Shown: positions 55,446 through 63,954 of the stretch, one piece after another
How positions within the stretch are numbered: position 1 is the stretch's first letter
How the letters are laid out: each line of letters opens with the position of its first letter
Assembly (NCBI RefSeq): GCF_023078355.1
Contig: NZ_CP095552.1
Location: 3,906,001 to 3,970,000 of the forward strand
Reading direction: 5' to 3'
Source of the DNA: Gordonia hongkongensis
GTDB lineage: Bacteria; Actinomycetota; Actinomycetes; Mycobacteriales; Mycobacteriaceae
Length of the DNA stretch: 64,000 nucleotides
The notes under the pieces: generated by a model
Databases searched by the model: none
Told to the model about the DNA's origin: nothing
Seen by the model: only the letters and a program-made list of their open reading frames with translations
Program-made: the position numbers and the translations under genes

Positions 55446-58400
55446 ATGGACGCCGACGCCCGTCACGCACTGGAATCGATCCGCCTCAACTGGGCCGACA
55501 CCCCCGACGACGTGTGGGGCACCGCCGACCCCTTCCACGTCGGGGGCCTGCACGAGGACACCATCGTCGACATCATCCGTTCGTTCGACGACGCCCGTCG
55601 TTCGCCGTCGGGGAGTCCGATCGGGGTCACGGTGCGCGGTCCGGCCGGATCCGGCAAGACCCATCTCCTGGGCCGGGTCCGGCATCGTGTCCAAGAGGAG
55701 GGCGGGTACTTCTTTCTCGTCAAGCTGCTCGACGCCACCGACTTCTGGCGTTCGGTGCTCGTGGCGATCATCGAGGACCTCGGCCGACCGACGCCCCGCC
55801 ACCGCTCGCAGCTGAATCAGCTCCTCCACCGCCTCGCGATCGACGCCGGGGTCTCGGACGGGACACGTGACGCCGTGACCGGCGGCGCGTCGCTGACACC
55901 CGCCGCTCTCGATGACTTCGTCCACGGCGTCTACACCCGCCATTCGCGGCACCGACGCCGGTCGCAGCACATCCTGCGTGCGCTCGTACTGCTGGAGTCC
56001 GACGACTTCGCGGCCAAAGACCTCGGCGAGGCGTTTCTGCACCTGGACATCGACGACGCGGAGGAACTCGCCGCCTGGGGCATCCGCAATGCCCGCCTCG
56101 GTTATCAGGAGATCGTCGAGAACATCTCGCGGATCATCGCGTTCGACGATGCGGCGGTTCTCGCGATCGACCAGATCGACACCCTGATCGAGGCCGGCAA
56201 GACCGCCGAGCCGGGCGAGGAATCACAGGTGGAGAAACTGGCGCACGGCCTGATGTCGGTGCGCGACACCATGAGTCGGACCACATGTGTGGTCTCCTCG
56301 ATCACCGCCGCGTGGGAGTACCTCGCCGGACACGTCATGCGATCAGCGGTTGATCGGTTCCGGTTGCCACCCACCCTGCAACGGCCCGCGAGTGCGGACT
56401 TCGGCCGGCTCCTGCTCGCCCGGCGTTTCGCGCCGGGTTTCGCCGGCGTCGGATTCACGCCGCCCCATCCCACCTGGCCGGTCACCGACACCGCACTGAC
56501 GGCGGCCACCGATTACACCCCGCGCGAGCTGATGGTGACCGTGGACCGCCAGATCGCCGCGATGCTCCGCAGCGACACGTTCGCCGAGATCACCGACCTC
56601 TCCGGCGCCACGTCCAAGACCTCCGCCGGCCAGGGCACACTCCCCCTGATCAACCAGTCCCGCACCACGACAGACGTTCCTGACACGGGGGCGTCCGCTC
56701 GGGGGCGCTCGTCGTCTGCTGAATCGTCGTCTGCAGGGTCGTCGTCTGCGGGGTCGTCGTCAACCGACTCGTCGTCGACGACCACCTCGGACAATCCCGC
56801 GTTCGCGAAGCTCGACCAGCGGTACGCGGAGTTGATCCGGCGTGCGGACCCGCTACCCGCATTGGTACCCGACACCGAGGACCGGATCGTCCCCTCGCTC
56901 CTCCATGCCGGATTGGCGACGTGGATCCAGGCACTGTCCCGCGACGCCGACCGCTGGCAGCTCGATGCCCGGCCGGGACCGAAGAGTCCGCTGCACGGGC
57001 GGATCCGACAACTCGTCGACCCGAACCGGGACATCGAGCAGTCCTGGAGCTTCCGTGCCATCGCGGCATCGAACGCGCGTGCCGTCCAGACGCGCCTGTC
57101 GAGCGCGACGACGACCTCCGGTTTCACCCTCGGCGACATCGAACGCACCCTGGTGATCCTGCGGCGAGATCCCTGGCCCACCGGGCCCAAGACCCGGCAG
57201 ATGGTCGAGGAACTGCACGATCGGGGCGGACGGGTCGTCGCCTGGACCGAACAGGACATCAAACGGCTGAGCGCGCTGGCACAACTGCGGGCCGAACGGC
57301 CCTCGCATCTCCGGGAGTGGATCTCCGACCGCAACCCGGCTGCCGAGATCGCCTTTCTCACCGACATCCTGGGCCCCGCACTCGAGGCGCCGGCGCCACG
57401 CGTGCAGTCAACGGATTCCGCGGCAACTACTTCGGACACGCCTGCCAAACGCCACGAGCCCGGCACCGCGGACGAACGCTCGACCACGACGCCACCCCGC
57501 GAGACGACGACGGACGAGTTCCGGTCGACCGACCCTCGGTCGGGGACGGCGGGGTACGACACCGCCGAATCGTCGTCGCGAACCGCACCCGCCGGCGAAC
57601 AGTCGATCACCCTCGGGCGAAGTGTCGCCACCGGCGAGGCGGTGACCGTCTCGCTGCTCGCCCTGCGCAAGCATGTGGCGCTGTTCGCCGGATCCGGTTC
57701 GGGGAAGACGGTGTTGATCCGCCGCATCGTCGAAGAGGCTGCCTTGCAGGGCGTTTCGTCGATCATCCTCGACGTGAACAATGACCTCGCACGCCTGGGG
57801 ACACCGTGGCCGGACGCCGACCCGCGTCCGTGGACGCCCGACGACCGCGAGCGCGCCAAGCGCTACCTGCACGACACCGAGGTCGCGGTCTTCACGCCGG
57901 GTCGGGCATCGGGGCGGCCATTGAGTTTCCAGCCGCTACCCGACTTCAGCACGGTGGTCGGCAACCCCGACGAGTTCCGTGCCGCGGTCGACTCCGCCGT
58001 CGGCGCCCTGATCCCGCATGCCCGGGCCATCGGGACCAGCGCGAAAGCCTATCGGCAGCAAGCCGTCCTGCAGCAGTCCATGGAGGCCTTCGGACGTCGC
58101 GGCGGCGGCGCCCTGCAGGCATACGTCGGACTGCTGACCGAACTGCCAGACGACGCGAGCACCCTCGCCGACGCCCCGAAGCTCGCCGCCGAACTCGCGG
58201 AGAACCTCAAGGCCTCGATGGCGATCGATCCCGTCTTCGGGGGTGACGCCGCCCCGGCCGACCCGGGGTATCTGCTCACTCCCTCACCGGGTTTCCGGGC
58301 CCGGGTGTCGGTCGTGAACCTCGCCGGCCTGGGCACTGACGACCGGCGGGCCGGTTTCGTCAATCAGCTCCAAATGGCGCTGTTCGCCTGGATCAAGAAG

Positions 58401-58844
58401 AATCCGGCCGCCGACCGGCCACTCGGCGGACTGCTCGTTATGGACGAGGCGCAGAACTTCGCCCCGTCCGTCCGGATGACCGCGGCGTCGAAGAGCACGA
58501 GCGCATTGGCGTCGCAGGCTCGCAAGTACGGCCTCGGGCTCATCTTCGCGACCCAGTCGCCCACCGGCATCGACAACAAGATCTCGGCCAACTCCTCGAC
58601 CCAGATCTTCGGACTGCTCAATCATCCGACGCAGATCGACCGCGCCAAGGAACTCGCCGCCAACAAGGGCAGCAGGATTCCCGACATCGGCAAGCTCCCG
58701 GCGGGGACGTTCTACATCGCGAGTGAGGGCGGGCGGTTCGCCAAGGCCGAGACGCCGCTCTGTCTCACCTACCACCCGTCGAGTCCGCCTACCGAGGACG
58801 AGGTCGTCGAGCTGGCGCGCTCCACGACACCGCGTCCGCGGTGA
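55446..58844 (+). CDS. large protein with two P-loop ATPase domains (AAA plus HerA/FtsK-like)
   Basis: 1132 residues. Domain 1: P-loop GPAGSGKTH at 65-73 and Walker B AVLAIDQIDTL near 236, an AAA/STAND-type ATPase. A Ser-rich linker with SSSAGSSS repeats lies near 417-445. A helical middle part follows (about 455-640, with LRREPWPTGPK-like helices), then a second disordered linker. Domain 2: P-loop GSGSGKTVLIRR at about 749 and Walker B LLVMDEAQNF near 996, then LASQARKYGLGLIFATQSP, typical of HerA-type helicase/translocases. It probably moves along DNA with the neighbouring nuclease. Such double-ATPase proteins are mostly uncharacterised. Confidence 0.75.
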   Translation: MDADARHALESIRLNWADTPDDVWGTADPFHVGGLHEDTIVDIIRSFDDARRSPSGSPIGVTVRGPAGSGKTHLLGRVRHRVQEEGGYFFLVKLLDATDFWRSVLVAIIEDLGRPTPRHRSQLNQLLHRLAIDAGVSDGTRDAVTGGASLTPAALDDFVHGVYTRHSRHRRRSQHILRALVLLESDDFAAKDLGEAFLHLDIDDAEELAAWGIRNARLGYQEIVENISRIIAFDDAAVLAIDQIDTLIEAGKTAEPGEESQVEKLAHGLMSVRDTMSRTTCVVSSITAAWEYLAGHVMRSAVDRFRLPPTLQRPASADFGRLLLARRFAPGFAGVGFTPPHPTWPVTDTALTAATDYTPRELMVTVDRQIAAMLRSDTFAEITDLSGATSKTSAGQGTLPLINQSRTTTDVPDTGASARGRSSSAESSSAGSSSAGSSSTDSSSTTTSDNPAFAKLDQRYAELIRRADPLPALVPDTEDRIVPSLLHAGLATWIQALSRDADRWQLDARPGPKSPLHGRIRQLVDPNRDIEQSWSFRAIAASNARAVQTRLSSATTTSGFTLGDIERTLVILRRDPWPTGPKTRQMVEELHDRGGRVVAWTEQDIKRLSALAQLRAERPSHLREWISDRNPAAEIAFLTDILGPALEAPAPRVQSTDSAATTSDTPAKRHEPGTADERSTTTPPRETTTDEFRSTDPRSGTAGYDTAESSSRTAPAGEQSITLGRSVATGEAVTVSLLALRKHVALFAGSGSGKTVLIRRIVEEAALQGVSSIILDVNNDLARLGTPWPDADPRPWTPDDRERAKRYLHDTEVAVFTPGRASGRPLSFQPLPDFSTVVGNPDEFRAAVDSAVGALIPHARAIGTSAKAYRQQAVLQQSMEAFGRRGGGALQAYVGLLTELPDDASTLADAPKLAAELAENLKASMAIDPVFGGDAAPADPGYLLTPSPGFRARVSVVNLAGLGTDDRRAGFVNQLQMALFAWIKKNPAADRPLGGLLVMDEAQNFAPSVRMTAASKSTSALASQARKYGLGLIFATQSPTGIDNKISANSSTQIFGLLNHPTQIDRAKELAANKGSRIPDIGKLPAGTFYIASEGGRFAKAETPLCLTYHPSSPPTEDEVVELARSTTPRPR

Positions 58845-58890
58845 CGGCCGGGCCCGACTTCGCCGACGGCCGAAGACGATGGTTGGCACA

Positions 58891-60318
58891 ATGGACACCG
58901 TGCTCACGCTGACCGCCGGAGAGAACCGTCCGCTGCCGTCGACGGCCGTGACCGTCTCGGTGCGCTCGGCATCGCCGGTCAACACCTCGGCGATCCTGCT
59001 CACCGATGCCGGTCGCGTCCGCTCCGACGCGGACCTCGTCTTCTACAACCAGCCCAGCGGCCCCGGCGTCGGATACCGGTCTGCCGGCTCGGCCGACATC
59101 ATCTCGGTCGACACCGCCGCGCTGCCTCGGGAGATCGCGACGGTCGTCGTCGCGGCGAGCCTCGACGGGACCGGGCCCACGAGTTTCGCGACCGCCGGCG
59201 CCCTCAGCGCGACGCTGACCGGAGGCGGCACCGAACTCGTCTTCAGCCCCTCCGGTCTCACCAGCGAAGCGGCCGTCGTGTGCCTCGAGATCTACCGGCG
59301 CAACGACGTCTGGAAGGTTCGTGCCGTCGGCCAGGGATACGACGCCGGTCTCGCGGGCCTCGCCACCGCCTTCGGCATCGAGGTCGACGACGAGCCCGCG
59401 ACGCCGCCTCCTGGACGGCCGCCGCGAGTCACCGATCCGCAGCCCTGGCCGCCGGCCGCGTCGACGCCAACCGCGCCGCCGCCGACACCCGAACCACCGG
59501 CCCCGCAATGGAATACACCGTCCACACCGCCGCCTCCGCCCCGGCCTCCGGTCACCGCCCAACCACAGGGAGTTCCCATGCACAGCGATCTGTTCGCGCC
59601 GTCCCACGCCGAGGTCACCGGGCAGGGGATCCAGAAGCAGGGAAGCAAGATGTGCCGGGTCGGCCTCGCCGGTGAGGTCATGGCCCGCACCGGCTCGATG
59701 GTGGCCTACCAGGGCAACCTGAAGTTCGAGGCGCTCGGCTCGGGCGGCCTCGGACGGATGATGCGTCAGGCGATGACCGGCGAGGGCGTTCCGCTGATGA
59801 AGGTCACCGGACAGGGCGACCTGTTCCTGGCCGATGCGGCGTCGGACGTGCACCTCATCGACCTCGACGGTTCCGACGGCCTCACCATCAACGGCGCCAA
59901 CGTCCTCGCCTTCGACTCCTCGCTGTCCTACGACATCGCCCGTGTGCAGGGTGCCGGCGCGATGAGCAACGCCGGACTGTTCAACTGCGTCTTCACCGGG
60001 CGCGGCCGGATCGCCATCACCACCGACGGCACCCCGGTCGTCCTCAACGTCGACGCCGCGACCTATGCCGACCCGCAGGCCGCGGTCGCGTGGTCGTCGA
60101 GCCTGCGCACCTCGGTGAAGTCCAATGACTCGTTCAACCTCGGCACCCTGATGGGACGCAGCACCGGCGAACGGTTCACCCTCGAGTTCTCCGGGCGCGG
60201 GTTCGTCGTCGTGCAGCCGTCCGAACTCCCGCCCGGCGGGTTCGTCGGCGGGACCGGTGGCGGCGGGTCGGCCGGGTCAGGGGCCGGCGGCGTGTTGGGT
60301 GGCATCCTCGGGCGCTGA
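58891..60318 (+). CDS. TerD domain - AIM24 domain fusion protein
   Basis: 475 residues; an in-frame ATG four codons upstream (58879) is an alternative start. The N-terminal TerD-like domain (about 1-165) has TAVTVSVRS, DADLVFYNQP and EIYRRNDVWKVRAVGQGYDAGLAGLA. The central linker (170-230) is Pro-rich. The C-terminal AIM24 beta-helix domain (about 235-450) has MHSDLFAPSHAEVTGQGI, GSMVAYQGNLKFEAL and FTLEFSGRGFVVVQPSE. TerD proteins bind Ca2+ and belong to tellurite/stress systems. It lies 46 bp after the ATPase gene in the same direction. A Gly-rich tail ends the protein. Confidence 0.85.
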   Translation: MDTVLTLTAGENRPLPSTAVTVSVRSASPVNTSAILLTDAGRVRSDADLVFYNQPSGPGVGYRSAGSADIISVDTAALPREIATVVVAASLDGTGPTSFATAGALSATLTGGGTELVFSPSGLTSEAAVVCLEIYRRNDVWKVRAVGQGYDAGLAGLATAFGIEVDDEPATPPPGRPPRVTDPQPWPPAASTPTAPPPTPEPPAPQWNTPSTPPPPPRPPVTAQPQGVPMHSDLFAPSHAEVTGQGIQKQGSKMCRVGLAGEVMARTGSMVAYQGNLKFEALGSGGLGRMMRQAMTGEGVPLMKVTGQGDLFLADAASDVHLIDLDGSDGLTINGANVLAFDSSLSYDIARVQGAGAMSNAGLFNCVFTGRGRIAITTDGTPVVLNVDAATYADPQAAVAWSSSLRTSVKSNDSFNLGTLMGRSTGERFTLEFSGRGFVVVQPSELPPGGFVGGTGGGGSAGSGAGGVLGGILGR

Positions 60319-60399
60319 CGAGGCGGAACTCGGACGTCGCCCGAATCTGTCGGTGCCGACTGCTCTACTACGCTCCACCTTCGAACAACAGGAGCGAGC

Positions 60400-60993
60400 A
60401 TGACCCACCACTTCTCCGATCTGCGGGGTCTGCCCCGCTGGCACCCCGACCCGCTGGTACGCGAGACGCTCGACCGCATCCGGCGCTACGGTTGGGCGGT
60501 GACGGCCGTCAGTGACGAGTGCACGTGTCACTCTCCCGAATGCGAAGCACCTGACTGCTCTTTCGCGTACACCACCGGCCTGCGCTTACACGACCTCCCC
60601 GAGTTGGCGGTGTACGGACTGGATGCACGAACGAGTGCATCGGTTCTCAACGAGCTGGGCAGCGTGTTTCACACCTATGACTGGCACTCGATCGTGTCGA
60701 ATTCGGTTCCCATACAACTGGATTCGCTTGAGGTTCCGGTCACCGTCATCGAACTGGTGGACAAATCCGATCTCATCGTCACCAACGTCCTCTACCCCGA
60801 CGCTCCGGTCTTACAGGCCGTGTGGCCTGACGATCTGGGCAGCTATCCGTGGGAAGAGGGTTACACCCTTGCACCGGAACACCAATTCGTGATGGGCGTG
60901 CACGACCCGCGAGCGACCGGTGGCGACAGTCCGCGCGTCATCTACCCGCACCCCGGAATGAACCGGGCCCAGCGGCGCAAGGCGGCCCGATGA
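60400..60993 (+). CDS. DUF4262 domain protein (copy 2), C-terminus altered by an IS insertion
   Basis: 197 residues, ATG at 60400 after CAGGAGCGAGC. It parallels copy 1 at 37131: GLPRWHPDPLVRETLDRIRR, CSFAYTTGLRLHDLPELAVYG, VWPDDLGSYPWEEGYTLAP. A Cys/His-rich insert (CTCHSPECEAPDCSF) is unique to this copy. Its TGA stop (60991-60993) is the first three bases of an IS3 element. Without the element the frame would run CGA CGC CGA CGC CGA CGC TGA, five more Arg, with the original stop now at 62374-62376. The body is intact, so it is probably still functional. Confidence 0.85.
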   Translation: MTHHFSDLRGLPRWHPDPLVRETLDRIRRYGWAVTAVSDECTCHSPECEAPDCSFAYTTGLRLHDLPELAVYGLDARTSASVLNELGSVFHTYDWHSIVSNSVPIQLDSLEVPVTVIELVDKSDLIVTNVLYPDAPVLQAVWPDDLGSYPWEEGYTLAPEHQFVMGVHDPRATGGDSPRVIYPHPGMNRAQRRKAAR

Positions 60994-61018
60994 ATCGCCC
61001 CGGGTTTGCTGGAGGCTC
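60991..61018 (+). repeat. left terminal inverted repeat of the IS3 element
   Basis: It begins TGAATCGCCCCGGGT and ends GGAGGCTC. It matches the reverse complement of 62328-62355 except at four positions. Its first three bases act as stop codon for the upstream DUF4262 gene. Confidence 0.92.
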
Positions 61019-61020
61019 GG

Positions 61021-61983
61021 TTAGTTGGTTCCAGCGTTTGCGGGGACCGGGTTCTCACGGTAGCTGGTGACGGTGTGGGTCGACCAGTAGGCGCTCTCGT
61101 ACTCGACGGGTGGGACGTGTCCGATCTCGCCGTGCAGGCGGCGGTGGTTGAACCATTCGACGTACTCAGCGACGGCGATCTCGACCTCGCCCACACCTGC
61201 CCAGCCGCCTCGCGGGCACATCACGGGGTTACGGATGCATTCGGCTTTGAACAGCGAGTTGAACGCCTCAGCCATCGCGTTGTCGTATGAATCCCCTTTG
61301 GAGCCAACAGATGTCACCGCTTCGGCTTCGGCCAGTCGTTCGGTGTAGCGGATGGCTCGGTATTGCACTCCGCGGTCGGAGTGGTGGATCAGCCCGGCCA
61401 CGTCGTGGCCGGCACGCGACCGTGCCCACAATCCCATGTTCAGGGCGTCGAGGGCGAGGTCGGTGTGCATGGTGGTCGAGACCTGCCAGCCGACGACCAT
61501 CCGCGAGAACACGTCCAGGACGAACGCCGCGTACACCCAGCCCGAGTGGGTGCGGATGTAGGTCAGGTCCGCCACCCACAACGCGTTCGGTGCCGCCGCG
61601 GTGAACTGACGGTTGACCCGGTCAGCCGGCCGGGGTGTTTCAGCTCCCTCGCTGCGCGTGGTCTTGCGTGTCTTGAGTCTCGCTATCCCTTGCAGCCCAT
61701 CGACTTTCATCAATCGCTCGACGGTGCAGCGGGCAACACTATGGCCCTGTCTGCGCAATTGGGCATGCACCTTGCGGGCACCGTAGACGCCGAGGTTGTC
61801 GGCATGCACCGCGCGGACCTGGGTAAGGAGCTCCCGGTCACGCACCACACGAGGCGCCTCGGTCTTCTGGGGGCTCAGGTGGGCTCGTACCGTGGACGGA
61901 GCGATCTGGGCGGACGTATCGCGCAATGCCGCACAGATCGGATCGACTCCGTGTTCATCGCGGTGAGCCGCGACGAACTCCAC
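61021..61983 (-). CDS. IS3-family transposase OrfB (DDE integrase core)
   Basis: 320 residues. N-terminal HTH_21-type region (VYGARKVHAQLRRQGHSVAR) and rve integrase core follow. Catalytic residues are Asp in WVADLTYIRT, Asp in IHHSDRGVQY and Glu in NAMAEAFNSLFKAE, with EWFNHRRLHGEIGHVPPVEYE at the end. It is normally produced as an OrfAB fusion by -1 frameshifting. The upstream frame reads FLCGGDRPTALIVEF before the first Met, which supports such a fusion. Confidence 0.95.
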   Translation of the reverse strand: MEFVAAHRDEHGVDPICAALRDTSAQIAPSTVRAHLSPQKTEAPRVVRDRELLTQVRAVHADNLGVYGARKVHAQLRRQGHSVARCTVERLMKVDGLQGIARLKTRKTTRSEGAETPRPADRVNRQFTAAAPNALWVADLTYIRTHSGWVYAAFVLDVFSRMVVGWQVSTTMHTDLALDALNMGLWARSRAGHDVAGLIHHSDRGVQYRAIRYTERLAEAEAVTSVGSKGDSYDNAMAEAFNSLFKAECIRNPVMCPRGGWAGVGEVEIAVAEYVEWFNHRRLHGEIGHVPPVEYESAYWSTHTVTSYRENPVPANAGTN

Positions 61984-61985
61984 GA

Positions 61986-62312
61986 TCAGCGCTGTGGGCG
62001 GTCGATCTCCGCCGCAAAGAAAGCCGAAGCCTGCTTCAAGATCGTGTTCGCTCGCCGCAGTTCACGGTTCTCCCGCTCCAACGCCGCGATGCGGTCAGCG
62101 TCCTCACTCGTGGTGCCCGGGCGGACCCCGCCGTCGATCTCGGCCTGACGAACCCAATTGCGCAACGCCTCGGGATGGACTCCGAGCTGATCGGCGATCC
62201 GCTTGATCGCACCTCTCGACGAATCGGGATCTTGTCGCGCTTCACATGCCATCCGGGTGGCCCGGTCCTTGAGTTCCTCACTGTACTTGCGTGGTGCTGC
62301 CATGCTCTCCAT
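61986..62312 (-). CDS. IS3-family transposase OrfA (HTH)
   Basis: 108 residues; ATG at 62312, or at 62300 (MAAPRKYSEELKDRATRM). Helix-turn-helix IKRIADQLGVHPEALRNWV and a leucine-zipper tail (ALERENRELRRANTILKQA) that mediates dimerisation. The probable slippery stretch TTCTTT (about 62016-62023 on the plus strand as AAAGAAAG) lies at AFFAAE, shortly before the stop. A -1 slip there joins OrfB. Confidence 0.93.
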   Translation of the reverse strand: MESMAAPRKYSEELKDRATRMACEARQDPDSSRGAIKRIADQLGVHPEALRNWVRQAEIDGGVRPGTTSEDADRIAALERENRELRRANTILKQASAFFAAEIDRPQR

Positions 62313-62327
62313 CCTTCACAGGTTCGA

Positions 62328-62355
62328 GAGCCTCCGACAGACCCGGGGCGGTTCA
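62328..62355 (-). repeat. right terminal inverted repeat of the IS3 element
   Basis: On the minus strand it starts TGAACCGCCCCGGGT and ends GGAGGCTC, matching the left end at about 24 of 28 positions. The target-site duplicate CGA follows at 62356-62358, and the original DUF4262 codons resume beyond it. Confidence 0.92.
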
Positions 62356-62577
62356 CGACGCCGACGCCGACGCTGAGCAGGCGAGCGGCCAGGTGATCAG
62401 CCTGAGTTGCGGGGCCGGGCCATCGACCGTTCGGTTCTTGTCGGTGCCCCCGGATACAGTGAGTTCCTAGAGGCCACAGATGAAAGACGCATATCGGCAA
62501 GCGGTTACGCCGGTGTCGAACCAACGATGACGAGAAGCCCTACCTCCAGTTCTGTCCTGTGATGTGGAAGGTTCGTC

Positions 62578-63891
62578 ATGACAACAACACTCGCCACCAC
62601 GCCGTGCCGAGAGACCGAAGGTGCCGAACACCTCGACGGTGAGGGGTATCTCGCTGTGCTGACCGCGATTCGCGAGTCGCTGTGGGATCTCGCACCTGGT
62701 GGCGCAGAGCCAACCGCTCGTCAAGCGCACACCGCGATGACCCTGCTGATCGAACTCCGCGCCATCGTGGACCACCATGCCGCCGTCGGCGCCGCCACTC
62801 TCGACCGCCTCGGAGTCGCCCGAGAATCGACCGGCAAGACATCCATCCTCTTGATCGCCATGGGCGCGGCCCCCACAATCGCACACCGCTGGTTACGGAT
62901 TGGCAATTGCCACCCCCGGCTTACGCAGCTACCCGGCTACACCGCCGACGGCGCCATCCCCGGCGAACATGCCGACGCCATCGTCACCGGTATCGCGCAC
63001 GTCGAGCGTCGAGCACCCGAGGGTGTCTGCATCGAGGAACGAGCAGAAGTCGAGCAGGCATTGATCGCCCAGGCGATGTCCGGAGCCACCCCTGCGCAGA
63101 TCGCGAGGAGAGCCCGCGAACTGGGCAACGAGTATGCGGCCATCACCGGCGGGCTACCGCCTGGCGAAGACCGCACCATCAACGAGTTCACATTCACACC
63201 GACCGGCGACGGCAGGCTCCGCGTACGTGGCGACCTCGACACGGTCATCGCCGAAAAGCTGACCGCTGCAATCGAATCCCTGAACAGTCCGCGACCGGAG
63301 CCCGACGGATCCGACGATTCTCGGACGCCCCGCGCCCGTAACTCGGACGCCCTGGAACTCATCCTCGATGCCGCGGCCGTGGCCGACACCAGCCTCGCCA
63401 CACCGCCGAAGACCCACGTCAGCGTGCTGCTGCCGGCGACCGCTCCGGACAAGGCGAGCCTGTTGTGGATGGGCTCTATCAGTCCCACCACCGCGAGGTT
63501 GCTGGCGTGCGACTCCACGATCACCGATGTCGTGATCGACGGCGACTCCGTCCCCTTGCAGATGGGCACAACCAAGCGATTGTTTCCGGCGCACCTGCGG
63601 CGAGCGATCATCATCCGCGATCAAGGCTGCATCAAATGTGGGGCACCGGCCGGGCGCACCCACGTCCACCACATCGAGTTCTGGAGCAAGGGCGGACCCA
63701 CAGACCTGGACAACGGGTGCCTGCTCTGCGCGTCATGCCATGCCCACATCCATGCCGGTGACTGGGACATCGTCATGGGCACCGATCACCACCCCTGGTT
63801 GATCCCACCTGCATCGATCGACCGGCGGCGGAGGCCACTCCCGGCGTTCAACCGCCGCACCAGGACTCTCGATGACCGGGCCGCAGCCTGA
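62578..63891 (+). CDS. DUF222/HNH endonuclease domain protein (13E12 repeat family)
   Basis: 437 residues, ATG at 62578, with GGAAGG upstream. The helical DUF222 part is residues 30-330. The HNH domain (about 345-400) is more canonical than that of the gene at 19550: CIKCGAPAGRTHVHHIEFW, GGPTDLDNGCLLCASCHAHIH, with all metal cysteines and HH. Nuclease activity is plausible but not proven for this family. It lies directly downstream of the IS3 element and the remnant of the DUF4262 3' end. Confidence 0.9.
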   Translation: MTTTLATTPCRETEGAEHLDGEGYLAVLTAIRESLWDLAPGGAEPTARQAHTAMTLLIELRAIVDHHAAVGAATLDRLGVARESTGKTSILLIAMGAAPTIAHRWLRIGNCHPRLTQLPGYTADGAIPGEHADAIVTGIAHVERRAPEGVCIEERAEVEQALIAQAMSGATPAQIARRARELGNEYAAITGGLPPGEDRTINEFTFTPTGDGRLRVRGDLDTVIAEKLTAAIESLNSPRPEPDGSDDSRTPRARNSDALELILDAAAVADTSLATPPKTHVSVLLPATAPDKASLLWMGSISPTTARLLACDSTITDVVIDGDSVPLQMGTTKRLFPAHLRRAIIIRDQGCIKCGAPAGRTHVHHIEFWSKGGPTDLDNGCLLCASCHAHIHAGDWDIVMGTDHHPWLIPPASIDRRRRPLPAFNRRTRTLDDRAAA

Positions 63892-63954
63892 TCGATCCAC
63901 CTCAGTGATCGATGACCGGCTCGCATACGCGAGCGGCCGGAGAAAACCCGCGCG

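Larger units (their letters stand above)
60991..62355 (-). mobile_element. complete IS3-family insertion sequence, 1365 bp
   Basis: Imperfect 28-bp terminal inverted repeats (60991-61018 and 62328-62355, about 24 of 28 matching, outer end TGAA[TC]CGCCCCGGG) bound two overlapping-frame transposase ORFs. The trinucleotide CGA at 60988-60990 is repeated at 62356-62358 as target-site duplication, the size expected for IS3. Both ORFs are open and the DDE residues are present, so the element looks intact and fairly recent. It is inserted in the last codons of a DUF4262 gene. Confidence 0.95.

Noticed and set aside
62016..62023. Break between transposase OrfA and OrfB read as a damaging frameshift
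   Set aside because: IS3 elements normally encode OrfA and OrfB in -1 overlapping frames joined by programmed slippage. The slippery stretch and the continuing FLCGGDRP frame fit that.
63900..63945. Terminator hairpin after the second 13E12 gene
   Set aside because: Only short, imperfect pairing (CCGGCTCG...CGAGCGGCCGG) is visible, not enough to call.
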